Assembly (NCBI GenBank): GCA_003996215.1
Contig: QJPP01003481.1
Span: 1-64,000, forward strand
Direction: 5' to 3'
Length of the DNA: 64,000 nt
DNA from: Jaltomata sinuosa
Lineage: Eukaryota; Streptophyta; Magnoliopsida; Solanales; Solanaceae
The notes under the pieces were generated by a model. It had not been told where the DNA came from and made no database searches. It worked only from the letters and a program-made list of their open reading frames with translations. Below, one piece after another: positions 1 through 11,646 of this stretch. The stretch's first letter is position 1; each line of letters starts with the position of its first letter. The position numbers and the translations under genes were made by a program.

Positions 1-490
1 GGTAGCTCTAACTCATATGCGACTTGGCCAACTCTTCGAATAATATTATATGGCCCTATATAGTGTGGACTTAACTTTCCCTTTTTACCAAATCTCATCA
101 CCCCTTTCATTGGTGACACCTTCAAAAATACCCAATCTCCTATAGCAAACTCCAGCCCTCTTCTTCTAATATCTGCATATGATTTGTATCGACTTTGGGC
201 CGTTGCCAGCCGCTGTTGTATCACCTTAACTTTTTCCATAGCTTGATGAACAAGATCTGGCCCAAATAAGGTAGTTTCACCCACTTCAAACCATCCGATT
301 GGTGATCTACACTTCCTCCCATATAAAGCTTCATAAGGTGCCATTTTTATACTTGAATGGTAGCTATTGTTGTAAGAAAACTCAATAAGTGGTAAATGGT
401 CATCCCAGCTACCTTTAAAGTCCAATACACAAGCTCGTAACATATCCTCAAGTGTTTGGATTGTACGTTCTGCCTGACCATCCGTTGAGG
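1..490 (-). pseudogene. Integrase C-terminal part of S (GPY/F region), cut by window edge
   Basis: A frame open from about 490 to 1 on the minus strand encodes the end of the integrase core (RSPIGWFEVGE), a linker and the GPY/F module (KGKLSPHYIGPYNIIRRVG). This module follows the DDE core in chromoviral integrases and helps bind DNA and multimerise. There is no start codon because the frame is the continuation of the upstream integrase after a frameshift near 491. A chromodomain, if present, lies outside the window. Confidence 0.8.
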
Positions 491-1465
491 GTGAAAGGCC
501 GTACTTAAATTCACTTGTGTTCCTAAACTCTTCTGAAATGATTTCCAAAAATTCGCGGTGAATTGAGCTCCCCTATCAGATATAATAGAGATTGGGATTC
601 CATGTAGCCGAACTATCTCTTTAATATACAACCTTGCATACTCTTCAACTGTATAAGTAGCCTTAACCGGCAAGAATTGGGCTGATTTGGTGAGTCTATC
701 AACTATCACCCATATGGAGTCAAACTTCCGAAATGAGCGAGGCAGACCAGTGACAAAATCCATGTTGATCATGTCCCACTTCCAAATTGGAAGGTCTATA
801 TGTTGCATATAACCTCCAGGCTTTTGGTGCTCTACTTTAACTTGTTGACAATTTGGACATTGAGAAACAAATTCTGCAATGTTCTTTTTCATGTCACTCC
901 ACCAATACACTCCTTTCAAGTCATGATACATTTTAGTTGAGCCCGGATGGATAATATATCTTGAATGATGTGCTTCTGTCATAATTCTCTCCCTTAGTCC
1001 ATCTATATTAGGTACACACAATCTGTTTTGGCACTGGAGTACTTTGTTTTGCGTAAGCTCAAATGCCTTTGTCACCCCTTTTTGTACATTCTCCTTACGC
1101 TGTAATAGAATAGGATCCTTATATTGCTTCTCTTTTACTTCGACTACTAATGAGGATTCTGCTGCATTTTGAACAATAATCCCTTCATCTTGAGATTCAA
1201 GAAGGCGAACCCCCAAGCTAGCTAGTTGGTATAGATCCTTAGCTATTCTTTGTCTTTCCATGGACTGCCCATAGGTGTTTGCCATTGTCCTACGACTTAA
1301 AGCATCGGCCACCACATTTGCTTTCCCCGGATGATACAAGATATCAACATCATAATCTTTTAATAATTCAAGCCATCTTCGCTGCCTCAGATTCAGATCC
1401 TTCTGCTTAAAGATATATTGCAAGCTCTTATGGTCCGTATATATGTCAACATGAACCCCATACAA
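347..1465 (-). pseudogene. RNase H C-terminus and integrase core of S
   Basis: The 372-residue frame begins in RNase H (TDHKSLQYIF, then GKANVVADALSRR, the typical RNase H tail), followed by the integrase zinc-binding region (the CPNCQQVK half of the HHCC site) and the catalytic core: NMDFVTGLP supplies the first Asp and SIISDRGAQF the second. The frame goes wrong right after FHPQ, where one base is missing relative to J and G, so the motif carrying the catalytic Glu is read out of frame and the protein ends in unrelated residues. The correct frame continues to position 1. This is an inactive polyprotein fragment. Confidence 0.88.
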
Positions 1466-1509
1466 GTAGTGGCGCCATATCTTTAAAGCAAATACAATCG
1501 CTGCTAGCT

Positions 1510-3942
1510 CTAGGTCATGGGTGGATAATTTTTCTCATGTGGCCGCAACTGTCTTGAGGCATAAGCTATTACTTTACCATGCTGCATCAATACGCATCCT
1601 AAGCCCACTCCCGATGCATCACAATACACTGCATACCCTTCTATGCCTTCTGGAAGTACCAATATAGGTGTAGAAGTCAATTTATTTTTCAGCTCCTGGA
1701 AGCTTCTTTCGCATGCATCGCTCCATTGGAACTTGGCTGCCTTGTGTGTTAGCTTTGTTAAGGGTGCAGAAATAGAGGAAAATCCCTCAACGAACCTTCT
1801 ATAATAACCTGCCAACCCAAGGAAACTACGAACCTCCATAGGTGTTGTAGGTCTTGGCCAGTTCTTCACGGCTTCTATCTTTTGAGTATCAACCCTTATT
1901 CCTTCATCAGAGACAATATGACCCAAGAATGCCATAGATTTTACCCAAAACTCACATTTAGAAAACTTTGCATATAGCTTACGATCACGAAGAACCTGTA
2001 ACACCTGCCACAAGTGATTAGCATGGTCCTCCTTTGATCTTGAATAGACCAAGATATCATCTATGAATACAATCACAAACACGTCCAAGAATGGCTTGAA
2101 CACCCTATTCATCAGATCCATAAAAGCTGCTGGTGCATTTGTTAGCCCAAATGACATAACTAAAAATTCAAAATGACCATACCTTGTTCGGAAAGCTGTC
2201 TTGGGTATATCTTTCTCTTTAACTTTTACTTGATGATAACCCGACCTCAAATCAATCTTCGAGAAACACTTAGCACCCTGTAACTGGTCAAACAAATCAT
2301 CAATCCTAGGAAGGGGATATTTGTTCTTAATTGTTACCTTATTCAACTGCCGATAGTCAATACACATTCTCAATGAGCCATCTTTCTTGCGTACAAATAA
2401 AACCGGTGCTCCCCAAGGGGATATACTAGGCTTTATGAATCCCTTTTCTAACAAATCTTTTAATTGCTCCTTCAATTCTCGTAATTCTGCCAGGGCCATC
2501 CTATATGGAGGGATGGAGATGGGTTTAGTACCTGGAATCACATCAATACCAAACTCTATCTCTCTTTCTGGAGGCAAACCTGGAAGCTCTTCGGGAAATA
2601 CATCAGAAAATTCATTTACCACTGGAATAGACTGAAGATCTAGTGGCTCCGCATCTATATCTCTCACTCTCACTAGATGACATATGTACCCTTTGGACAT
2701 CATCTTCTTTGCCCTAAGATAAGAAATAAACTTACCTCTTGGTGTCCCAACATTACCTTTCCATTCAAGGACTGCCTCTTTTGGAAAATGGAAACTCACC
2801 CTCTTAGCTCGGCAATCTACCATGGCATAACATGAAGCCAACCAATCCATACCTATTATAACATCAAAATCTAGCATATCTAGCTCAACAAGGTCAGCCA
2901 ATGTGTTACGGTCACAAACAGTTACTATGCAATTACGATAGACTTTTCTAGCTATAATAGACTCGCTAGTTGGCGTAAATACTTCAAATGGTTTAACCAA
3001 TAATTCTGGCGTTCTTTCAAACTTTCCAGCAATCAATGGAGTTACATATGATAGTGTAGAGCCTGGATCAATTAATGCATATACATTATATGAAAAGATG
3101 GACAATGTACCTGTAACCACATCAGGTGAAACCTCCAAATTTTGTCGTTCCGCTAGAGCATATGTACGATTTTGCACTCCACTAGAACTAGCAGTTCCTC
3201 TACCACCTCTACCACGACCTGCAGGCACCTGTGGCCCTCTACCTAAAGAAGGCACCGATGATGATGATGCAGCAATCGATCCAGTAGGTTGTGCCATGCT
3301 ACCCATGCCCCTTTGAGGGCAATTTCTCATCATGTGTCCCAGTGTACCACACCAAAAACAAACATTTGTTCCGAGCCGACATATACCTGGATGATTTCTT
3401 CCACATTGTTTACAAGACTGTCTAGGAGGTCTTGGTTGGGTCGCACTTCCTTGTTCTTGGTACCCTGCTACTTGTGAGCCTTGACTCTCACTCCTTTGCC
3501 CAAATTGATTAGCCCTAGACCCTTGAAACCGAGGTGGAGCGCTAGCTGTAGAGTAGGAAGATGATGGCCTAGACAGTCTATTAGAAAACCGAGGCCTAAA
3601 CTCACCTTGGGATGGCGTAAACTGGCCCATAGATCTGGCCCTCTTGGCCTGCCCTCTTTTCGACTCTTGTGTCCTTCTCCTTTGCCTTTGATCCTCCATC
3701 TTTTGTGCAAAAGCTTGTATCCTTGCTATATCCATATCTTTGTTCAAAGCAGCAATAGTACAATCCCTAACCAGATATGAATTCAATCTATCCACGTAAC
3801 GATGAACTCTATCCTCCATAGTAGCTACTACATTAGGAGCATACCTGGCCAAAGAATTAAACTTGAGACTATACTCTCTCACGCTCATATTCCCTTGGTG
3901 AAGATTTAAGAACTGAGTTGCACGGGCCTCCCGAATCTCCAA
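1510..3942 (-). pseudogene. gag C-terminus, zinc knuckle, protease, RT and start of RNase H of S
   Basis: An 810-residue frame. Residues 1-100 are the C-terminal part of the retrotransposon gag domain (QFLNLHQGNMSVREYSLKF). About residues 195-210 hold a CX2CX4HX4C zinc knuckle (CFWCGTLGHMMRNC) after a Ser/Arg-rich linker. The protease follows near residue 290 with active site DPGS (usually DSG or DTG). RT starts near residue 490 and keeps the FIDDILVYS catalytic motif with both aspartates. RNase H begins with VYCDASG and the frame breaks near 1515, so the rest lies in the neighbouring frame. It is the best-preserved Tekay-type RT in the window. Confidence 0.92.
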
Positions 3943-4505
3943 TGGCAGATAATGGTCAAGGAATGCCTTTTTAAACTCTTTCCATTAGCTGAAGGTGTAT
4001 TTATACCCCTAGATTGTTTCCAAGCTTCGTACCACAATACAGCCACACCTTTTAATCTATATGTTGCCAACTCAACTGCTTCCTTACCAGATACATGCAT
4101 AATATCTAAGGTCCTTTGGATTTGATCAATAAAGTCTTGTGGATCTTCATTAGGATCTGACCCGGTGAATGATGGAGGGTCCAAATTAAGGAAATCACGT
4201 ATCCGCACACTAGCTTCCCTATTTGCACCACTAGTACCTGTTTGCCCTTGTCCTTGACCAGCAAGTATACGAGTCAACAATTGGACTGAATTCTTTAAAT
4301 CTTGGTCAGTAGCATTAACTAGTGGTTCTTGGGGTGCTGCTGCCCTCCTTAGCTCTTCTGGAGACGGAGGAGTGGAGGAAGTCCGTGATGAAGACAGTTG
4401 AGCCTCACTTTGATTAGCTCGTCTAGGTGGTGATTTGTTGGTCCCTTCTCCAGTAGCCACATCTACTTGCTTACCAGTACTCTTACTTTTCCTAGTAACT
4501 GGCAT
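3906..4505 (-). pseudogene. gag N-terminus of S
   Basis: A 199-residue frame starting at ATG 4505. It has a charged, Ser/Thr-rich N-terminus (MPVTRKSKSTGKQ), then the conserved plant gag sequence FLNLDPPSFTGSDPNEDPQDF and YRLKGVAVLWYEAW. Gag builds the virus-like particle. A frameshift between about 3960 and 3990 moves the remainder into the 1510-3942 frame; the final residues of this ORF (about 20) are therefore not gag. The ATG is about 200 bp downstream of the primer-binding site, which supports this start. Confidence 0.88.
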
Positions 4506-4702
4506 TTTTGCTATAATAAAAACAATTTAAAGGTTAGATACGATAAACCTATAACATTGGCTCTATTGCACGATCTAAGAGATGAAGAAAAAGAGACAAC
4601 TCCTAAATGTCCCGTAGCCTCCTGTTTATAGATGTGGTGCACAACACACCCATAAGCAAGACTCTACATAGACACGGCTTTGTAGACTCCCTAGGATGAC
4701 CT

Positions 4703-4714
4703 GCTCTGATACCA
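4703..4714 (-). promoter_or_regulatory. Primer-binding site of S (initiator Met tRNA type)
   Basis: The minus strand reads TGGTATCAGAGC, a perfect match to the usual 12-base plant initiator-Met primer-binding site, four bases inside the LTR end. It primes minus-strand DNA synthesis. Confidence 0.92.
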
Positions 4715-4718
4715 CTTT

Positions 4719-7290
4719 TGTCACGCCTCAAATTCCATTTAGACGGACAGGCACTCAATGCCCTAAAGGCCCGAGAGAACCAACTTATAACCTGTGATTC
4801 ATCATGCATATAACTATGACAATTAAGAAGCTTTGACTATAGATAAGTTGCCTGAATAACAAGACCAACATAGATAGGCCCAAAACTTATGTACACGATC
4901 TGGCCATTGAGGCCACAACTGTTAAGAGCAAAGACATAACTAAGTTTTACTTTACCATTGGTCTACAAAGCCTCTACCAGATAGACAAACTTAGTTTAGG
5001 TCGGGACAGGGCCCCGCCTTACCCTTAACTATACAATACCCAAAATATATACCAAAGACTCGGTAAAGCCCCGAATCAACCTGGAGCTCACCAACAGCAG
5101 CTGAGTGTCCTGTGCTCCTACTGGGGAGGTCTACTAGCCAGAGTACATGTGCCTGCGGCATGAAATGCAGCGTCCCCATGAGGGATGTCAGTACGAGAGA
5201 ATGTACTGAATATGTAAGGCATAAAGTAACCCATATGTAAACAAGAGCTCAAATAGAATCAGGTATCAGTGCATAAACATGTAAATAAGAACAGAAGATC
5301 ACATTGGCTTACACTTGTGAAATCATGTATATTACGTTCTTTGGTTACTCTTCTTTGCTTTATGATCATTGTAAGGCATGTAATACACGTGACCAACTGA
5401 TCAGTGGTAGAAGAGGAGTCCCATGCTAGGCAATTTAACCTCTGGGATGCTGCCCTCATAAATATACAAATTGGGATCGACCCATGCTAGGCTTTCGCCC
5501 CTAGGCTGCCACCCATAAGTACACAAATAGGGATCGACCCATGCTAGGCTTTCACCCTTGGGCTGCCACCCACACATATACAGATTACTTCATTTAGTTT
5601 CTTTAATCTTTGAGATTGTTACTTTGGTGGTTGTAACCTTTATTGAGCTCAAAACTATGGACCAGTAGTAGAAGACATGTGAACATGCACTTAAGGCAGT
5701 AACAATGATATAAGGAGCAAACATAACATCAACGTACTATTTAGGAGCTTATATGATACAATGAACCTCATTTGGCTTAGAGAATAACTCACAAAGCTTT
5801 GCTGTTGAAAGTACCTTTACTAGGAAACTCACTTCGTTGGTAACAACACAAATATAAGAGTTCATGCCAAGGAATATGAAACTGAGAAACCTTACATACC
5901 TTGTTGTGTAACTCGGATATTACAACGAATTAAGCTTCCCCCTTTCAGATTATTTATCTACAATGAAATACGTGGCAAAACTAGTATTAGTAGCTAGTTA
6001 ACCAATTTGGGCTACTTGATCCCACTAAATCAGTAACTAGGCAGTAAGCTCGTAATTGATCAAACCAAGAGTGTTCCTTTCACCTCTTCTCCTCTAAACA
6101 TATCTACATACTGTACGACCTTCTCATAAGGTCCCTTGAAGCTCTTCCGACTTCACAACATATACCAAACAACATACAAAGGTGTGCAGGTAGCAAGTTA
6201 ACATAACACCCAATTAAGTGGTGTATTACCACACCCTCCTTCCATACTTCAATACAACTTCACACACCCTTTTACAAGTTCCACCAAGCTGTCCCAAATA
6301 TATACACATAAAACCGCTCCTAAAACAATCCCAAACATCCTTCAACATAATAAGAAAGTATTTTTAACTCAAGGATTCCAATCACTACCCCATGGTTCTT
6401 GACACAAACATATACAGAATTCTTCATCAAACTTGCATATAAAAAGGGGTAAAAATGGGCAGTAACTTTACCTTAAATTCTGAAAATCTGTCCTCCCAAC
6501 TTGTACTTCTTCAAGAGCTTGAACTCCCCTTCAACTTAGCTTGAAAAGAGGGAGAATACTTAAGAACCCTAATGGTATTTTATGGCTGCTATGTGAAGCT
6601 AAGAGAGAGAGAAAGAAAGAACTTCTAAAATCTATTTTTTTTCAAGTTAAAATGAGTGAAATGAGCTGGTCTTAACCCCTTTAAAGGGGGGCTGCTTTGG
6701 CCGACTTTCCTTGCTCATTTTGAGGCACAAAATGTCAAGAAGGTGATACACCTACTTGGCCATTTTACATGGGCTTTGTTGGACTTAACCTTATTGGGCC
6801 TTGGCTGCCAATTCTTTCCCTTTCTTTCACTTCTTTGGGCCAGAATTTATTCAAGTGGGTGATGGGTGTACTTGGCCCTCTAAGCTAGTCAAAATAGTCT
6901 TAGTAGGTGATGCACCTACCTAGTTCTTTAGGCTGGTCAATAAGTCAAAGTAGGTGATGCACCTACTTGTCACCTACTAGCTTAGTTAAGTCAAGCAAGC
7001 AGCTCACTTATTTTATTCTATTTTCTAATTTCTAATCCCTTTTGCTTTAACTTAAAACTTCACCCTAAATATTTACTCAAATACAACCTTACCATCTCGA
7101 GTTTAAATACTTTTGTCGAGGTTAACTTGGCCGTTTACGTGCTGAACTGAATAGGGCATTACAACACCTCCCAATACACATTAAACTATCACTGCTCATA
7201 TAAGAAACTCGGTCCCTCACCTATACAACAAGGCTATATCAAGTGATATATGAATAGGACTAGTATATGCAGAATATGGGATGTTACACA
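4719..7290 (-). repeat. 5' LTR of S
   Basis: On the plus strand it starts TGTCACGCCTCAAATTCC next to the primer-binding site and ends ...GATGTTACACA, about 2.57 kb. I place the outer end at 7288-7290 because R leader sequence, unbroken in M, resumes exactly at 7291. An alternative terminus is 7163 (GGGCATTACA), which would leave 127 bp unexplained. The partner LTR is outside the window. Short degenerate repeats at 5459-5580 carry the phrase CCCATGCTAGGC three times. Confidence 0.75.
6739..6982 (-). repeat. Iterated word cluster in U3 of the S LTR
   Basis: The phrase GTGATGCACCTACTTG and close variants recur at least four times (around 6740, 6860, 6905, 6950). The equivalent part of the J and N LTRs holds similar clusters built from other words. 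Confidence 0.7.
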
Positions 7291-8301
7291 TTGACAGCTT
7301 GCTAACGCGGAAGACGCATTCTATCGGCTCAGACGCGGAAGCTGATCCTCTCACGGCTCAATTTCGCTGGAGCTGACATGGTTGGCTTGCACGGGTGGGA
7401 CCTAGACAGCTGGCTGCGTCAGATTGATCCACGTAATTTGCTGGAAATTCTTTTTTTTTTCTCCTCAATTTTCAGATATTTTTGTATTCCTTTGGCCCCA
7501 CAAACACCTTTACTCTTTTCCCTTCTTTTCTTTTTGGATTAAACATTATTTTTTGAAGATTTTTGCTCAACAACATATGAATTTCATGAACAACACCACA
7601 TAAACATTGATGAACTTCAAAAAATCATAACTCCCTCAATTTAACTCTGATCTTCACCAAATTTTAAACACGAGCTCCTTTCGACACTACGAACAAACCC
7701 CAATAAGTTTTAGCCCTCAATTTCAAGCCAAAAATAAACCCATTTTCTCCATCTTCAAGCTACGAAGAACATCATGAACAAGTGAACTTCAAATCTTCAT
7801 AACTTCTTTGTTTTAGCTTCAAATTTCATGAAATTCGAGATTTAGGCTCCCCTTGATATAGAGAACAAACTCCAATACTTTTCAAGCTCAAATTTAGTCT
7901 CAAAGAACAAACCCACTTCACCTTCTTCAAGCTTTTTCAAGCTCAACAATGGTGAAATTTTGAAACACCTCCAAATCAACTCGAAATCGTCTAAAATTTT
8001 AGGAGAAAACTTCCTCTTAAGCTAGAGAACAAATTTCATTACTTTTTCTAGCTCAAATCTCTCCGAATCTTCAAGATCCATTTTCAAGTTTTCAAACCTT
8101 CAAGCTCCTTTAATGGTAGAATCTTCCCTACAACTCAAAATCACTTGAAATCTTGGATTTAGACTCAAAAAACACTAGAGAATACGAATCTAGTGTCAAA
8201 AACAATAAATCAAACACAAAAAAATTCGTTTTTATTTTTTTGGATATTTTTTTTTATGAACCTAAGACCTAAGAATTGATGGAACAACTCTTAAAACCTA
8301 A
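7291..8301 (-). other. Untranslated leader of R
   Basis: No convincing reading frame. About 150 bp at its left end are GC-rich (repeated GCGGAAGC and GCTGGCTGCG words); the rest is AT-rich and dotted with repeats of the kind CAAGCTCAA and AACAAACCCCAAT. It corresponds to the leaders of D (28450-29020) and F (46700-47300). Confidence 0.7.
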
Positions 8302-8313
8302 GCTCTGATACCA
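8302..8313 (-). promoter_or_regulatory. Primer-binding site of R
   Basis: Minus strand TGGTATCAGAGC, three bases inside the LTR start. Perfect match to the initiator-Met type site. Confidence 0.92.
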
Positions 8314-8316
8314 AGA

Positions 8317-8927
8317 TGATAACAATCTCAATCGAGTGACTAAAATCGATACTGGAAACACGAAATTCAATAACACAAAATAAAGATAGTGGAGAAATTA
8401 ATATGAGAATTAGAAGAAATTGAGATGAGAATAGAAGAAAGAAAGGCTAATTGAATCAACAATTAACCAAGGAAGAAGAGAACTCAATCAAATGCATGAG
8501 AAACCAAATTGAATCCACAAGATGATAACTCGATGATCAATTAAGCAAAGAAGATAACACAGGCAATTCAGGAATCCACCCTAATCACTCATTCTAAACT
8601 AATAATAGGAATTGAACCCAATCAATATCTTAACCTAAAATATCAAGTCTATTCAAGACAATTCAATCATCAAAAATCTAAGTATGAAAATGGCTTAAGG
8701 CAACTATTTATAGTTATTGCCTTTACACAAATAGCCTATTACAAAAATAGCTCAAAAGTGACTATTTTGGAAATAACCCACAAGGGCCCTTCTTGATTGC
8801 TCAAATGGCATCTTGATCACCCATGGCCTTGTGTATTTGTTTCTCCATAGCTTCCTCCGGGCTCCAAGCTACTATCCATATAAAGAATCCCCTTCAATTA
8901 TGCTCCAAGCTAACCAAGATCGTATCA
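8317..8927 (-). repeat. 5' LTR of R
   Basis: 611 bp; plus strand begins TGATAACAATCTC and ends CGTATCA. A TATA box (TATAAATA on the minus strand) lies at 8705-8712, so the transcript would start leftwards near 8670. Confidence 0.88.
8705..8712 (-). promoter_or_regulatory. TATA box of the R LTR
   Basis: Minus strand reads ACTATAAATAGTTG. The same core occurs at a similar place in the LTRs of A, E, F, J and L. Confidence 0.7.
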
Positions 8928-8930
8928 TTT

Positions 8931-9400
8931 TTGCTCCTTGGGAAATAACCGTGGTATTAAGAAAACCCTCAGAGTTTATTGCTAAACTACTATTAACAAG
9001 GTGATAACCAAATTTACGCGCTCATGAATCATTTGAAAAACAAGCCTCGGCATAGGCCCTTAGCGCATTTGAAAGCATGGGTAGTAAAACAATGGGGCGT
9101 GTAAGACCAACCCAGCAACACAATCAAATATCAGGCCTGGCGAGGGCACAATTAAGCTCATAAACATAATAAAAATGGTCTGGCAAGGGCAATATCACAA
9201 TCATCCAAATATGCCGACAAAGGCCAAATCAAATCTAGCAAGGAACTAAAAAAATAAATAAGACCCGACAAGGGCAATAAAACAAATATCTCAAGCCCAA
9301 CACGGGCAACCAACAACCAAATCAAATTAAATAGAGCCACCTCCATAAAAAGAAGCATTGCCCTCAATGCTTTCAAGCTTAAGTAGGGAAAGAAGGGGGA
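8931..9400 (-). repeat. 3' region of relic P1, paralogous to 13138-13540
   Basis: Starts TTGCTCCTTGGGAAATAACC and includes TTAAGAAAACCCTC, GAGTTTATTGCTAAACTACT and ATGAATCATTTGAAAAACAAGC, followed by repeated GGCAAGGGCAA phrases. The same order with point differences and small indels is found at 13138-13540. No coding potential is seen. It is probably the 3' untranslated part of the element that carried the neighbouring gene. Confidence 0.75.
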
Positions 9401-9437
9401 AACTCCCTAGAGGACTCTGCCTCATCATTATCATCCG

Positions 9438-10786
9438 CTACGTCATCATCTGCGACCTTTCCACTAGGACCAGCACCACCCTTTTGGAAGTGTGCCGATA
9501 CTGTGGAATCTTTGAGGGCCTACTAGCAGGGTTCCGATCATCATCATTGAGTAATGCATCCACATCATCAAGAAGATCCTCCTCCTCATCTGGGAATGAT
9601 GCAAATAGGTCATCCATTGGGCCACGAATGGAACAGGGTGTAGGTAAGGTGTTCAAGTCTACCTCTTCCACTAGAGCCTTTCCCTTTTGCTTATTAAGGT
9701 CCTTTAAAATATTGCTCATGTCCCTTAAATGACATCCACTCTAGTGCACTGCTTTGTTATTCTCTCTACTACCCCTTTCATGGCATTCTTGACGGCTCTA
9801 TTTATCATACTGGGCAACTTCTTATCTAGGTTGCTCAACAGTTTCTCATGGCTATAAGTTTTGTCAACCATGTCTTGGAGGCCACTTTTGGTCAAGGTGG
9901 ACGTGGAGGCATGTGCATGTTCCTCTACCATGTGCCTTTTGAATCTAAGGGCATCCCTGTCAGTCTTCTTATCAAGATCAATTACCCCAACAACATAGGT
10001 GACCTTGTCGCAGCTGAAGTATGGGATGTCGGCCTTGGCACACAACTTGTTAATCAGTAGTGGGAAAGGGAATGAGTCATTACCCCTGCATACTTTCCTC
10101 TAAAATACCATGGCTGCAATTTCCCTAAAATTCACATGCTCTCCTGTCATAATGGCAACAACTAGAATGGCTTCCTCTTAATTATCTTCTGGTCATTTTG
10201 AGAGGGCAGGAATCGAATACGGATGAGATCATACCACAGACAGGCTTCAAAGCACCGAGTTCTTCTCAAAATGTCACCTCCCACAGTGGCCCAGATAGGA
10301 GTGAAATGATCAAGGATAGGGGCAGTTTCATGATAAGGCTTTACTTTGGCTGTCAACTTGGCCATGAGAGCAGGTGCAGGCTCGATTGGGTATCCCTAAT
10401 AGATGGCATTCATGTCACCAGGGGTGATGCAAACTTTCTTGCCCCTGACTATAACTGAATTCAAGTTGGGGAATTTCTCTGCAGTACCTTTATATGCCTT
10501 GGATCCTATGCAGCTTGGTATGCCGCAAAGAACTTCCGCACAACTTCCTCATAGTACCTCCCGGGTACATCCTGAAAAGAGTGCCACTCTTGTTCAGAAA
10601 ACTGACGGTGCATGTTAGATAGTTAATCCCCAACTTCCCCCAAGTTAAAACTCTGCTCTTCATTGAATGTTTATTATCCCGCTTATAAAAGGCCTTCATG
10701 CCTTCCACCCTAAAGCGAATCTTGCCTCTTTTGCTGCTGATAGTTTCCTTGGTTGGCTACCTATGTTGCCCCTTACTAGAAGACAT
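9438..10786 (-). pseudogene. Broken PF20167-like putative plant transposon protein (P1)
   Basis: Conceptual translation across frames from ATG 10786 gives a short charged start, then LTWGKLGINYLTCTVSF, PNLNSVIVRGKKVCITP, IRFLPSQNDQKIIKRKPF, an MTGEHVNFREIAAMVF segment, and SFPFPLLINKLCAKADIPYF, ending in a helical, acidic C-terminus (DEEEDLLDDVDALLNDDD). The order VVRGKKV, PSQN, LPFPVLI-LC is what I recall for the plant-expanded family PF20167, which is carried by retroelements and whose biochemical role is not settled. At least two stops and two frameshifts interrupt it. I am fairly sure of the family, not of the function. Confidence 0.62.
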
Positions 10787-10919
10787 GTTTTGTACAAGAC
10801 GATTATGAGCCCAAAAACAAAAGCAAAATCTTTTTTGTATTTTTTTGACATATTTGAAAGAAAAATATTTAAAAAAAGTTAACAAACTAAAAAGGACGGA
10901 ATGAAAAGAAGTAGAAAAC

Positions 10920-11170
10920 AAAGTAGGTGACTGATGGCTCATGCGAACTACGTGCGAACCACAGTAGACAGAGGGTGCATCACACGTGACTTTCCACGAG
11001 CTAACAGAAACCTACAAGGATTTCTTCTTCGAGGTGCGAAGTTAGTGCAGACCGCACCAACCAAGGTGCACATCGCACCATACACCGCCCCTCATAACAG
11101 TGATCGACAACATTCTTTTCAACAGGGTACGATGCTTTGTGCGTTCCACACATTAAGATCTACGCGTCAC
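10920..11170 (-). repeat. GTGCG/GCACC word island upstream of P1
   Basis: Repeated words GTGCGAA, GTGCATC, GCACCAACC, GTGCACATCGCACC lie just 5' of the P1 start. The same kind of words occur in the LTRs and leaders of E, F and H. Nothing coding is visible. Confidence 0.5.
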
Positions 11171-11398
11171 ATGCAAAACACACAAGGAAATAATTAGAAT
11201 TTTTGGTTCCTTGTGGACTTGTGAATTACGCATGTGATTCGTAGAGCAAGATTTGCTTTAGGCACTTGGAACCATGAAATAAATAAGCAGTTAAACAAAG
11301 GGGCAAAATATAATATGACCACAAATTCATTCGGGTACTCAAACTTCCCCGAAATTACATTAACACCATTAATCAACAAAAGAAGAGCCCAACGACTT

Positions 11399-11432
11399 CC
11401 CTTAAGAAGGACGTTACCCCATCTATCATCAG
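11399..11432 (+). repeat. Dispersed 34-bp motif, copy 1
   Basis: CCCTTAAGAAGG, six variable bases, CCCCATCTATCATC. Copies 2 and 3 are at 11612-11646 and 13046-13080. Confidence 0.6.
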
Positions 11433-11611
11433 GAATATCAAGCCTTCAATTGTAATAATTAGGCACCAACATTTAACAATAATTTTTACCTCCCCGCACA
11501 AGATCATACACCCAACAAAGTATTCAACAAAGAACATGGGTATATGAGAAGTAGCAATATTTCTTCTCCAACATCAATTTTCAACCAAATCTCATGAGAA
11601 ACGATGATTTG

Positions 11612-11646
11612 CCCTTAAGAATGACATCACCCAATCTATCATAGGG
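11612..11646 (+). repeat. Dispersed 34-bp motif, copy 2
   Basis: CCCTTAAGAATG then a variable core and CAATCTATCATAGGG. Confidence 0.6.

Larger units (their letters stand above)
1..7290 (-). mobile_element. Element S: Tekay/Del-like Ty3/gypsy chromovirus, 5' part
   Basis: Minus-strand LTR retrotransposon. Reading right to left it shows a 5' LTR, a Met-type primer-binding site, gag, CCHC zinc knuckle, protease, reverse transcriptase, RNase H, integrase core and the integrase GPY/F region, then leaves the window. The order protease-RT-RNase H-integrase is that of Ty3/gypsy. The sequence style (for example GPYNIIRRVG and the YRQLNKVT RT motif) is that of Tekay/Del-like chromoviruses; their chromodomain would lie left of position 1. 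At least three frameshifts break the polyprotein. The right end abuts R leader DNA that continues uninterrupted in M (63625 onward), so S inserted into R. Confidence 0.9.
7291..8927 (-). mobile_element. Element R: leader and 5' LTR of a non-autonomous element
   Basis: Minus-strand fragment with 5' LTR, primer-binding site and about 1 kb of untranslated leader. The leader starting at 7291 (TTGACAGCTTGCTAACGC) is nearly the same as M from 63625 to the window end, and the LTR matches the M LTR (59855-60461), so R and M are one subfamily. The rest of R was displaced by the insertion of S. Confidence 0.85.

Noticed and set aside
4703..4714. tRNA genes at the TGGTATCAGAGC sites
   Set aside because: Only the 12 bases complementary to the tRNA 3' end are present, each next to an LTR; there is no cloverleaf.
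4719..7163. Outer end of the S LTR at 7163 (GGGCATTACA)
   Set aside because: It looks like a standard LTR end, but then 127 bp before the resumption of R leader would be unexplained; 7288-7290 fits the unbroken copy in M better.
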